Positions 35,801 through 43,084 of a stretch of DNA of 64,000 nt are shown here, in pieces. The stretch covers positions 434,001-498,000 of the forward strand of contig NZ_CP059851.1 in the NCBI RefSeq assembly GCF_014117445.1, written 5' to 3'. Within the stretch, counting starts at the first letter, position 1, and the number at the start of each line of letters is the position of its first letter. A program made the position numbers and the translations under genes. Under the pieces are notes generated by a model. That model made no database searches. It saw only the letters and a list, made by a program, of their open reading frames with translations, and was not told the DNA's origin. This stretch comes from Sandaracinobacteroides saxicola (GTDB lineage Bacteria; Pseudomonadota; Alphaproteobacteria; Sphingomonadales; Sphingomonadaceae).

Positions 35801-36017
35801 CGACAGTTTCAGGGCGCGCGACGGCCGGCAGGTGGCGGCCTCCACCGCGCTGGTGGGCACGCTGTTCGAGGCCGGGGTGAAGGGCGGCATGGGGGATGCG
35901 CTGAAGACCGCGCAGACCACGATGATCGCCAACGTCGATACCTCCCACCCCTATTACTGGGGCGCCTTCATGCTGGTGGGGGATGGTTCGCGTTCGATGC
36001 TGGCGCGGGCGAAATAG
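32853..36017 (+). CDS. Exported TPR-CHAT domain protein, predicted caspase-like peptidase
   Basis: 1054 aa. A clear signal peptide (MRGMRRHWLGAMLLAGAALPAVAA) indicates export. Residues about 160-600 are helical with TPR-like repeats. A coiled linker (about 600-680) follows. The C-terminal CHAT domain (about 690-1045) has both catalytic elements: His885 in VVHFATHG and Cys934 in VLSACNT, plus the later AGSRAVLTTHWAIPD and YYWGAFMLVGDG motifs. CHAT domains are clan CD cysteine peptidases related to caspases. The ATG overlaps the TpsA stop (ATGA), so it is almost certainly co-translated with TpsA and may process or release the fibre; this role is inferred. The stop lies 11 nt before tssA. Confidence 0.88.
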   Translation: MRGMRRHWLGAMLLAGAALPAVAAAPLPDSFDLGRGPQGELCRADRIWSDPAASGMFDRVYGVRCRGWTDTGSVGRLFLVTAGAKASAAVAAQQDARMSCGAPAAVTVERLGRGEGRRCLEREAGYDAVAVSIPRGKQLLVVEGLGRFLPNLLAGARAMAGVGKVPTGAELPKATIDLGAAPAPAAGALAGARTLDREALDGRKVEVLDYSIRGQHSEAREIVTRYLARLPADVPVGDRIEFTLDAALSESNLGYGDIAGAYLDRAATLLAGPDAPRGSLAEELRTKLAVYRAVDALNRRDFANAATLASAALALDPSAGAEVAGGGPLQDPFLLRQINNAGGSRSLTARDTSWVRPLILRAQTLYVRGAALRAQGQFQEAQEVLRQAERLMQRFDDSGLELSNLLWLRSGVAAEQGRVAMRLKQPAEARAAFARAASVLERSSVYADTPLVAQRRIEYANALLAVGDGAAARKEFDQAVAVLRANGPSASAGITGLDGYFGLLAAEIARGGAGAEPAKATFFEASQLISPPAVATQIAQLQKIFESGSSDAAVRAKALQDLDRDARAIATRLSTLPPSATRDRAALEAELGQVEARAAQVRSELAGDQQFQQAAESVVTLTELKNALAPNEAYLKLLSLAQASYAIVVRREGVAVYATTPGTAGLAKLAATVRQSIDGTVAADGRVIPLVYDVESAFALKEALLGPADSLLNGATTLVTEPSGPMTQLPFGVLVADKASVDAFAESVKLNSRDYSRVRFVAGAYRIDTAVSPRSFVIGRTQTPTRAQYSYLGLGNHARPTPTELAALPNRGAFAGRCAVRADALRAGFAAMKSIGAAELATAAKVMGADAKVVQQDAFTDSALDDGKGLGGTLRDFAVVHFATHGLKEGELDCDSPPALITSIAETGDSDGLLSFEEIAGLSMDANLVVLSACNTAAQTTASRASGSGFRARPGQAATLNGLVRAFLVAGSRAVLTTHWAIPDSFRARDGRQVAASTALVGTLFEAGVKGGMGDALKTAQTTMIANVDTSHPYYWGAFMLVGDGSRSMLARAK

Positions 36018-36028
36018 GGGGCACGGGA

Positions 36029-37207
36029 ATGGCGCTGTTCGATCTGGAGACGTTGCTGGTTCCGCTGTCGGACGAGGCGCCGTGCGGGCCGGACCTGCGC
36101 GGCGAGCCGGATTTCCGCGACATCGAGGATGCGCCGGGCGCCTTTGCCAACCAGAAGCCGCCGGAATTGCTGAAGGTGGTGCGGCAGTGCGCCGAACTGC
36201 TGACGCGGACCAAGGACCAGATGCTGGCGATCGTGGCGGTGCAGGCGGCGGCGCGGGCGGGGGACATCGCGACGGCGAACGAGGCGCTGGCGTTCATCGC
36301 GCGGCTGACCGACGAGCAGTGGGAGCATTTCCATCCCGGGCCGGCAGACGAGATGGTGATCGGCCGGATCAACGAGCTGTCGGCGCTGACACGGCCGGCG
36401 GCGGTGGTGCTGCCGCTGCAGCGGCTGGGGCTGGCGGCGATGCCGGGGGCCGCGGGCACGGAATTTTCCACCGGCATGCTGGCGCAGGCGATGGACACGG
36501 TGCCGGAATGGACCGAGGAGCTGGAAAGCAAGCTGGCGGCGCAGGTGGAGAGCGGCGCGCTGACCAGCGTGGCGGCGCGGTCGGTGAAGCCGACGCACGA
36601 GGGGGCGCGGCAGCTGCGCATCATCATGCTGTCGCTGTCGCCGGCGGCACGGTCGAAGGACGCGGCCGAGGATGCGGTGCCATCGGATTTCGATGCCGAC
36701 GCGACGCGGCCGCTGGCGCTGGCGCTGCGCGGGCAGCTGATTGAGCGGCGGGCGCAGTTGCAGGCGATGTCCGACCATTTCTATACGCTGATGGAAATCT
36801 ATCAGAACCGGGCATCGGATTCCCCGAGTTTCGGGCCGATCACGGCGCAGCTGAAGACCATGCTGAAGGCGATCGACGATTTCCTGGAGGCATTCCCGGA
36901 ACCCGGCGAGGGGGAGGGCGAAGCCACGGGGGATGCGGGCGAATCGGGCGGCGCGGTGGCGGTGGCCGGCGCCCCGGCGCGGTCGCGCGGCTTTTCCGGC
37001 GACACGCCGCGGACGCGGGCGGACGTGATCACCGCGCTGGATGCCATCAAACGCTATTATGCCGAGCATGAACCGACCAGTCCGGTTCCTTTGATGCTGA
37101 ATCGCGTGCGCGATTGGGTTGAAATGGATTTCATGCGGCTGATGCGGGACATTGCGCCAGAGAGTGCGGGAGAGGTGGCAAAACTCTTGGCAATAGACGA
37201 TGAGTAG
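36029..37207 (+). CDS. tssA: T6SS protein TssA (ImpA N-terminal domain)
   Basis: 392 aa. The ImpA-type N-terminal domain opens with LLVPLSDEAPCGPDLRGEPDFRDIEDA and continues with LLTRTKDQMLAIVAVQAAARAGDI. A Gly/Glu-rich linker (about 285-330) leads to a short C-terminal region (SRGFSGDTPRTRADVITALDAI), ending in PVPLMLNRVRDWVEMDFMRLMRDIAP as in short TssA proteins. It primes baseplate and tail assembly in the cytoplasm. Although it heads the T6SS cluster, it begins only 11 nt after the CHAT gene, with no visible promoter between, and has a GGGGGCACGGGA ribosome-site region before the ATG. Confidence 0.93.
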   Translation: MALFDLETLLVPLSDEAPCGPDLRGEPDFRDIEDAPGAFANQKPPELLKVVRQCAELLTRTKDQMLAIVAVQAAARAGDIATANEALAFIARLTDEQWEHFHPGPADEMVIGRINELSALTRPAAVVLPLQRLGLAAMPGAAGTEFSTGMLAQAMDTVPEWTEELESKLAAQVESGALTSVAARSVKPTHEGARQLRIIMLSLSPAARSKDAAEDAVPSDFDADATRPLALALRGQLIERRAQLQAMSDHFYTLMEIYQNRASDSPSFGPITAQLKTMLKAIDDFLEAFPEPGEGEGEATGDAGESGGAVAVAGAPARSRGFSGDTPRTRADVITALDAIKRYYAEHEPTSPVPLMLNRVRDWVEMDFMRLMRDIAPESAGEVAKLLAIDDE

Positions 37208-37275
37208 GACATAGTTAACAAAGCTGAAGGGGGCAGCTGATGATCGGCTGTGCCCACTGAGGAGAGGGAAGAGGC

Positions 37276-37785
37276 ATGGCGCAGGACGGTCAGAAATTCA
37301 TCAAGCGCAACCGCTCGCCGCGGGTTCATATCGAATATGAAGTGCAGACCTATGGGTCCATTGAAAAGGTGTCGCTGCCGTTCGTGATGGGCGTGCTTTC
37401 CGATCTTTCCGGCAAGTCCGAGAAGGAAAAGAAGGGCATGCAGGAGCGCGACTTCGTGAATGTCGACATGGACAATTTCGGCGAGTTCCAGAAGTCGATC
37501 GCGCCGCGCGCGGCGTTTTTCGTGGACAATACGCTGACCGGCGAGGGCAAGCTGGCGGTGGATCTGACGTTCAACAAGATGGAGGATTTCACGCCGGGCA
37601 AGGTGGCGGAAAGCGTGCCGGCGACGGCGAAGCTGCTGGACGCGCGGCGCGAGCTTTCGGACCTGCTGGCCTATATGGACGGCAAGGACAAGGCGCAGGA
37701 TGTGATCGAGCAGCTGCTGAAGAACCCCGACCTGTTGGGGACGCTGGCGGCGGAATCGAAGGCGCGGGCGGGTGGCGAAGGCTGA
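37276..37785 (+). CDS. tssB: T6SS contractile sheath small subunit TssB (VipA)
   Basis: 169 aa, the usual size. SPRVHIEYEVQTYGSIEKVSLPFVMGVLSDLSG is the diagnostic VipA N-terminal region; RDFVNVDMDNFGEFQKSIAPR and the C-terminal helix (LSDLLAYMDGKDKAQDVIEQLLKNPDLL) complete the family pattern. It interlocks with TssC to form the contractile sheath. The N-terminal extension MAQDGQKFIKRNR is positively charged; in TagJ-containing systems this part of TssB is the TagJ contact. The upstream 68-nt gap may hold a secondary promoter, and a purine-rich GGAAGAGG ribosome site precedes the ATG. Confidence 0.96.
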   Translation: MAQDGQKFIKRNRSPRVHIEYEVQTYGSIEKVSLPFVMGVLSDLSGKSEKEKKGMQERDFVNVDMDNFGEFQKSIAPRAAFFVDNTLTGEGKLAVDLTFNKMEDFTPGKVAESVPATAKLLDARRELSDLLAYMDGKDKAQDVIEQLLKNPDLLGTLAAESKARAGGEG

Positions 37786-37829
37786 CACCGTTTGGCGATG
37801 TAAACCGTAGTCCAGTTTGACGGGGAAGA

Positions 37830-39326
37830 ATGATGGCGACCGATCCGAACGCATTGCAACAGGGTGCAGCAGCCGCTGCCGAGATTACCGTCGATGATTT
37901 TTCGGCGCTGCTGACCAAGGAATTCAAGCCGCGCACCGACGAGGCGAAGAGCCGGGTCGAAGGCGCGGTGCGGACGCTCGCCGAGCAGGCGCTGGCGGGC
38001 AGCAATGTCATGCCGGGCGATGTCATCGGCACGATCGAGAGCATGATCTCGGCGCTGGACCGCAAGCTGACCGAGCAGGTGAACATGATCATCCACCATC
38101 CCGAGTTCCAGGCGCTGGAGAGCGCGTGGCGGGGGCTGGAATATACGGTGATGAACACCGAGACCTCGACCGACCTGAAGATCAAGGTGATGAACGTCTC
38201 GAAGGACGAGCTGCGGCGGATGTTCAGCAGCTATCGCGGCGCGGCCTGGGACCAGAGCCCGCTGTTCAAGCGGGTTTACGAGGCGGAGTTCGGCCAGCTG
38301 GGGGGCCAGCCCTATGGCTGCCTGGTGGGCGATTATTATTTCAGCCAGACGCCGACCGACGTCGAGGTGCTGGAGGGGATGGCGAAGGTGTCGAGCGCGG
38401 CGCACGCTCCGTTCATCTCGGGGACCTCGCCGGGGCTGTTCCAGATGGAGAGCTGGCAGGACCTGGCGAAGCCGCGCGATCTCGCCAAGATTTTCGACAC
38501 GCCGGAATATGCCGCCTGGCGGAGCCTGCGGGCGAAGGACGACAGCCGCTACATCGCGCTGACGATGCCGCGGGTGCTGGCGCGCAAGCCCTATGGCGCC
38601 ACGTCGGAGCCGGTCGCCGAGTTCGCTTTTGAGGAGGATACGGCGGGCGACCATGACAAATATGCCTGGATGAACGCGGCGCATGCGATGGCGGTCAGGA
38701 TCAACGCGGCGTTCAAGGAATATGGCTGGTGCACGCGCATCCGCGGCGTGCAGTCCGGCGGGACGGTGGAGGGGCTGCCGACGGCGATGTTCCCGACCGA
38801 GGAGGGCGATACCGCGGTGAAATGCCCGACCGAGATCGCGATCAGCGACCGGCGTGAGGGCGAACTGTCGGCGGCGGGTCTCATTGGCCTCATCCATCGC
38901 AAGAACACCGACCAGGCGACGTTCATTGGCGCGCAGACGCTGCATTCGCCGAAGGAATATGTCGACAAGGCGGCGACGGCGAACGCGCGGCTGTCGGCAC
39001 GGCTGCCTTACCTGTTCACCAGCTGCCGCTTCGCGCATTATCTGAAGTGCATGGTGCGCGACTGGGTGGGCGGCACGCCGACCGCGGCGCAGATCGAGGC
39101 GCGGCTGGACGGCTGGGTGAGCCAGTATGTCGACCGGATGCCCGACATGTCGAGCGAGGAGCAGAAGGCGCGGCAACCGTTGAAGGCCGCGTCCGTCAAG
39201 CTGTCCGAGGACGAGGAGAATCCCGGATATTATCGTGCCAGCTTTGAGTTCGTGCCGCATTTCCAGATGGAAGGCATGGACATCTCGCTGAGCATGACGT
39301 CGTCCCTCAGGCAGGCCAATGGGTGA
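37830..39326 (+). CDS. tssC: T6SS contractile sheath large subunit TssC (VipB)
   Basis: 498 aa, family-typical length. The sequence has the full VipB pattern: MIIHHPEFQALESAWRGLEYTV, VSKDELRRMFSS, SPLFKRVYEAEFGQLGGQPYGCLVGDYYF, and the C-terminal RLPYLFTSCRFAHYLKCMVRDWVG and VPHFQMEGMDISLSMTSSLR. It pairs with TssB to build the sheath whose contraction drives the Hcp tube. The start is two consecutive ATG codons (37830, 37833) after GGGGAAGA. The 44-nt gap from tssB indicates co-transcription. Confidence 0.97.
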   Translation: MMATDPNALQQGAAAAAEITVDDFSALLTKEFKPRTDEAKSRVEGAVRTLAEQALAGSNVMPGDVIGTIESMISALDRKLTEQVNMIIHHPEFQALESAWRGLEYTVMNTETSTDLKIKVMNVSKDELRRMFSSYRGAAWDQSPLFKRVYEAEFGQLGGQPYGCLVGDYYFSQTPTDVEVLEGMAKVSSAAHAPFISGTSPGLFQMESWQDLAKPRDLAKIFDTPEYAAWRSLRAKDDSRYIALTMPRVLARKPYGATSEPVAEFAFEEDTAGDHDKYAWMNAAHAMAVRINAAFKEYGWCTRIRGVQSGGTVEGLPTAMFPTEEGDTAVKCPTEIAISDRREGELSAAGLIGLIHRKNTDQATFIGAQTLHSPKEYVDKAATANARLSARLPYLFTSCRFAHYLKCMVRDWVGGTPTAAQIEARLDGWVSQYVDRMPDMSSEEQKARQPLKAASVKLSEDEENPGYYRASFEFVPHFQMEGMDISLSMTSSLRQANG

Positions 39327-39372
39327 GCCCTGACCTGATCAACCTTCACCCGCGTAGCATAGGAGAGCAATA

Positions 39373-39867
39373 ATGGCACTCGACATGTTCATGGTCATCA
39401 ATACGCCTGACATCAAGGGCGAGTCGAAGGACAAGGAATTCGGGCCGAAGGGCGGGATCGACGTTCTCGCCTGGTCCTGGGGGATGTCCCAGTCGGGCAC
39501 CTTCCACCAGGGCGGTGGCGGCGGCGCCGGCAAGGTGAATGTGCAGGACCTGTCCTTCACCAAGTGGATCGACGATGCCTCGGCACCGCTGCATTTCGCC
39601 TGCATGAAGGGCACGCACATCGGCAAATGCACGCTGACGGTGCGCAAGGCGGGTGACAAGCCTTACAAATATTTCGAGATCATCATGGAGAAATGCATGG
39701 TGACGGCGGCGAGCACCGGCGGCAGCGGCGGTGAGGACCGGCTGACCGAGAACATCACGCTGAACTTCGCCAAGGTGTCGGTGAATTACTTCATCCAGGG
39801 CGACAAAGGTGATGTGAAGGCCGGCACGAAATATGTGTTCGACATCGAGGCGAACGCAGCCGGTTGA
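39373..39867 (+). CDS. hcp: T6SS tube protein Hcp (TssD)
   Basis: 164 aa. MALDMFMVINTPDIKGESKD, IDVLAWSWGMSQSGT and the C-terminal NITLNFAKVSVNYFIQGDKG match Hcp1-type ring proteins. Hexamers stack into the expelled inner tube. The internal Gly-rich loop (HQGGGGGAGK, about residues 45-54) is longer than in many Hcps and lies where the extended loop contacts the next ring. It has the best ribosome site in the cluster (AGGAGA, 6 nt before ATG), consistent with high expression. Position between tssC and tagJ is standard. Confidence 0.96.
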   Translation: MALDMFMVINTPDIKGESKDKEFGPKGGIDVLAWSWGMSQSGTFHQGGGGGAGKVNVQDLSFTKWIDDASAPLHFACMKGTHIGKCTLTVRKAGDKPYKYFEIIMEKCMVTAASTGGSGGEDRLTENITLNFAKVSVNYFIQGDKGDVKAGTKYVFDIEANAAG

Positions 39868-39931
39868 TGCAAGGCAGGGCAGGCGGCGGGCCTGAACGGG
39901 GCCGCTGCCTGCGCTGGGTGAAGGAACGGGA

Positions 39932-40711
39932 ATGGATGCCGAGGCGCTGCTGAAAAGCGGTGATCTGGTCGGTGCGCGCGCGTCGCTTGCCGAACTGCTT
40001 CGCCGGGAGCCCGGAAACGCGAAGGCGCGCCAGTTTTTCTGGCAGCTGATCGCGGTGGCCGGGGAATGGGAGAAGGCGGGCACGCAGCTGCGCGCGCTGT
40101 CCTCGGCGGAGCCGAAGGCGATGATGCTGGCCAGCGTCTATAACCAGGCGCTGGCCGCCATGCTGGTGCGCGACGCGGTGTTCGAGGGCAAGGCGAAGCC
40201 GGTGTCGCTGGTGGGCCAGGAGCCATGGGTGGAAGGGCTGCTGGATGCGCTGCATGCGCAGGTCATGCTGCTGCCCGATGCCGCGGCGCGGCAGGCGGCG
40301 GCGCTGGAGGCGGCGCCGGCCAGCGAGGGCCGGCTGAACGGCGAGGAATTCGCCTGGATCGCCGATGCGGATGCGCGCTTCGGCCCGATGCTGGAAGTGA
40401 TCATCGGCGACAAATATGGCTTTATCCCCTTTGCCGCGCTGAAGCGGGTGAAGGCGAAGGAACCGGAGGACCTGCGCGATTTCGTGTGGCAGGCGGTCGA
40501 CCTGGAGTTGCGGTCGGGGCAGACCTCCGCGGCGCTGGCGCCGGTGACCTATCCCGGCACGCGCGCGGCGGGCAAGCCGGCGCTGATGCTGGCGCGGGGC
40601 ACGGAATGGCTGGCGCAGGGTGAGGCGGAGCTGGGTCTGGGGCAGCATCTGCTGGCGACGGATAGCGCGGACATCGGGCTTCTGGAGCTGCGCGAACTGA
40701 TCATCGCCTGA
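39932..40711 (+). CDS. tagJ: T6SS accessory protein TagJ (ImpE family)
   Basis: 259 aa. The N-terminal third is TPR-like (DLVGARASLAELLRREPGNAKARQFFWQLIAVAGEW), and the C-terminal domain contains the ImpE hallmarks WIADADARFGPMLEVIIGDKYGFIPF and APVTYPGTRAAGK. In systems where it has been studied, TagJ binds the N-terminus of TssB and interacts with sheath recycling by ClpV; it is usually dispensable. Its presence just before tssE is typical for TagJ-encoding clusters. Confidence 0.9.
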   Translation: MDAEALLKSGDLVGARASLAELLRREPGNAKARQFFWQLIAVAGEWEKAGTQLRALSSAEPKAMMLASVYNQALAAMLVRDAVFEGKAKPVSLVGQEPWVEGLLDALHAQVMLLPDAAARQAAALEAAPASEGRLNGEEFAWIADADARFGPMLEVIIGDKYGFIPFAALKRVKAKEPEDLRDFVWQAVDLELRSGQTSAALAPVTYPGTRAAGKPALMLARGTEWLAQGEAELGLGQHLLATDSADIGLLELRELIIA

Positions 40712-40715
40712 GCCG

Positions 40716-41225
40716 ATGCGCGAGGAAAGGCCCTTCAAGCCGTCGGTCCTCGACAAGCTGATCGGCGGGCTGGCGCGGAAGAAGGGCGATGGCAGCCGCG
40801 ACACGCTGCCCTGCTATGTCGGATCGCTGGACAATTTCAACGAGCGCGAGCTGCGCGCGGTGGTGATCCGCGACATCAGCTGGATCCTGAACGACGTGCA
40901 TTTCGAGGCGGTGGTGCCGCTGGAGGATTATCCGGAGATCGCGACCTCGGTGGTGAACCAGGGGATCGGCGACCAGACCTCGTTGATCGTCAATTCGACC
41001 GGGCTGGCGCGGCGGGCGCGCAGCCTGGCCGATGCGGTGCGGGCGTTCGAGCCGCGGCTGCTGCCCGACTCGGTGCGGGTGACCTATGAGCGTACCGATG
41101 TGGACGATGAGAACAAGCTGCGTTTCACCATCCAGGGCGAGCTGAAGGGGGCGGTCGACGACCGTTATGTCGAGCTGAAGACGGCGATCGCGCTGGATAC
41201 CGGTGAGGTCGAGGTGAAGGGATGA
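40716..41225 (+). CDS. tssE: T6SS baseplate protein TssE (gp25-like)
   Basis: 169 aa. The gp25/lysozyme-like core is seen in LPCYVGSLDNFNERELRAVVIRDISWILNDVHFE and in TSVVNQGIGDQTSL, then VRAFEPRLLPDSVRVTYERT. TssE joins TssF, TssG and TssK in the baseplate and nucleates the sheath. It starts 4 nt after tagJ, and its stop overlaps the tssF start (ATGA). Confidence 0.95.
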   Translation: MREERPFKPSVLDKLIGGLARKKGDGSRDTLPCYVGSLDNFNERELRAVVIRDISWILNDVHFEAVVPLEDYPEIATSVVNQGIGDQTSLIVNSTGLARRARSLADAVRAFEPRLLPDSVRVTYERTDVDDENKLRFTIQGELKGAVDDRYVELKTAIALDTGEVEVKG

Positions 41226-43084
41226 CCGCCGTCGATCCGCGGCTGCTGGGCCATTACAATCGCGAGCTGACCTATCTGCGGCGGCGGGCGGCGGAGTTTT
41301 CGCAGGATCACCGCCAGGTGGCGGGGCTGCTGGGGCTGGACGCGCCGACCGACCCTGATCCGCACGTCGAGCGGCTGATGGAAGGCGTGGCGTTCCTGAA
41401 CGCGCGCGTGCGGCTGAAGCTGGACGAGCAGTTCCCGCTGTTCACGCAATATCTGCTCGACGCGCTGTATCCGCATTATCTGGCGCCGACGCCGGCGATG
41501 GGCATCGTGGCGATCCGGCCAAAGGCAGGGGACGAGACGCCGGCCGATGGCGTGCGCCACGCCAAGGGCTCGGCGCTGTTCGCCAGCCTGGCGGGCGATG
41601 CGACGCAACCGGTGCAGTTCACCACCGGCGCCGACGTGCAGCTGTGGCCCCTGACGGTGGCGACCGCGGATTACCTGCCGACGCGGGCGGCGGTGGCGGC
41701 GGCGGCCGGCGACGCGCAGGCGGAGGCGGGGTTGCGCATCCGCATCGAGGCGACATCGGCGGTGCCGCTGTCGGCGATCCCGGTCGAGACGCTGCCGCTG
41801 TTCCTGGACGGAGGCGGGGATACGCCGAACCTGCTGTACCAGCAGATGCTGAGCGAATGCGTGGGCGTGCGGGTGGTGGCGCCGGAGCGCGGGCGCAAGG
41901 CCAGCTGGAGCGAGCAGGCGGGTCCGGTGGAGCCGATGGGCTATGGCGCGGAGGAGGCGCTGTTGCCGGCGGACGCCCGGGCATTCGGCGGATATCGGTT
42001 GCTGGCGGAATATTTCGCCATGCCGGAGAAGTTCCGTTTCGCCCGGCTGACCGGGTTGCGCGCCGGCTTCGCGCGCGCCGAGCGGGCGCTGGACATCGTG
42101 CTGCTGTTCCGGCGATCGGTGCCGGCGCTCGCTGGGGCGGTGGCGGCGGACACGCTGGTGCCGTTCGCGGCGCCGGTGATCAACCTGTTCGAGCGGCGGT
42201 TCGACCGGGTGCTGGTGGACGGCCGGCAGGTGGAGAGCATCGTGCTGCCCGACCGGACGGCGCCGCTGGATTATGAAGTGTATCGGCTGGACCAGGTGAC
42301 GGGGTTCGCATCGGAGGATGTGACCGGCACGCCGGCGCTGCCGCTCTATGCCCGTCGGGTGGAGCGGGGGGAGAAGCCGCTGTTCTATGCGCTGCGGCGG
42401 CGATTGCGGCGGCTTTCGGACGCGGAGGCGAGGAAGCGGCGCGAGGGCGACTATATCGGCACGGAGAATTGGATCAGCCTGTCGTCTCCCGGTGATCCCG
42501 GGCTGGCGCGGAGCATCATGGAAATCGGGGTGCGGGGGCTGGTGACCAACCGGGCGCTGGCGACGCGGCTGCGGCCGGGGGCGGCGACGCTGGAACTGAG
42601 CATGCAGGACAGCAAGGGGGTGGGCGGCATCGCCTTCCTGCGCGGCCCGACCAAGCCGATGCCGCCGATGGGGCTTTCGGACGGGGCGTGGCGGATCGTC
42701 AGCCATATCGCGCCGGCGAACGATGGCTTCGTGCGGCCCGATGGCTCGCCGGCGACGCTGGCCGACCATCTGTCGCTGTACCTGCGCGATGAATCGCCGG
42801 TGTTGCGGCGGGAAATCCAGGGGCTGACCGGGCTGACCTCCCGGCTGGTGACGCGGCGGGCGGGGGATGTCAGCCGGCTGGCGTTCCAGCGCGGGCAGCG
42901 GCTGACGCTGGGGGTGGCGATGCAGAGCTATGAGGCCTCCACCGCCTTTCTGTTCACCAGCGTGGTGGCGCGGTTTCTGGGGGATTATGCCACCGTCAAC
43001 AGCTTTGCCGAGTGCGAGGTGAAGGCGGACAATGGCTTGAGCTGGGATTGGGGGACATGGGCGGGCCGGCGACCGACGATCTGA
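41222..43084 (+). CDS. tssF: T6SS baseplate protein TssF
   Basis: 620 aa, normal for the family. LLGHYNRELTYLRRRAAEFSQDHRQVAGLLGLD and DPHVERLMEGVAFLNARVRLKLDEQFPLFTQYLLDALYPHYLAPTPAM are the unmistakable VasA/ImpG N-terminus. The remainder is the gp6-like wedge fold, with a C-terminal LTSRLVTRRAGDVSRLAFQRGQRLTLGV. Two copies of TssF with one TssG form each baseplate wedge. It overlaps tssE by 4 nt and tssG by 28 nt. Confidence 0.96.
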   Translation: MTAVDPRLLGHYNRELTYLRRRAAEFSQDHRQVAGLLGLDAPTDPDPHVERLMEGVAFLNARVRLKLDEQFPLFTQYLLDALYPHYLAPTPAMGIVAIRPKAGDETPADGVRHAKGSALFASLAGDATQPVQFTTGADVQLWPLTVATADYLPTRAAVAAAAGDAQAEAGLRIRIEATSAVPLSAIPVETLPLFLDGGGDTPNLLYQQMLSECVGVRVVAPERGRKASWSEQAGPVEPMGYGAEEALLPADARAFGGYRLLAEYFAMPEKFRFARLTGLRAGFARAERALDIVLLFRRSVPALAGAVAADTLVPFAAPVINLFERRFDRVLVDGRQVESIVLPDRTAPLDYEVYRLDQVTGFASEDVTGTPALPLYARRVERGEKPLFYALRRRLRRLSDAEARKRREGDYIGTENWISLSSPGDPGLARSIMEIGVRGLVTNRALATRLRPGAATLELSMQDSKGVGGIAFLRGPTKPMPPMGLSDGAWRIVSHIAPANDGFVRPDGSPATLADHLSLYLRDESPVLRREIQGLTGLTSRLVTRRAGDVSRLAFQRGQRLTLGVAMQSYEASTAFLFTSVVARFLGDYATVNSFAECEVKADNGLSWDWGTWAGRRPTI

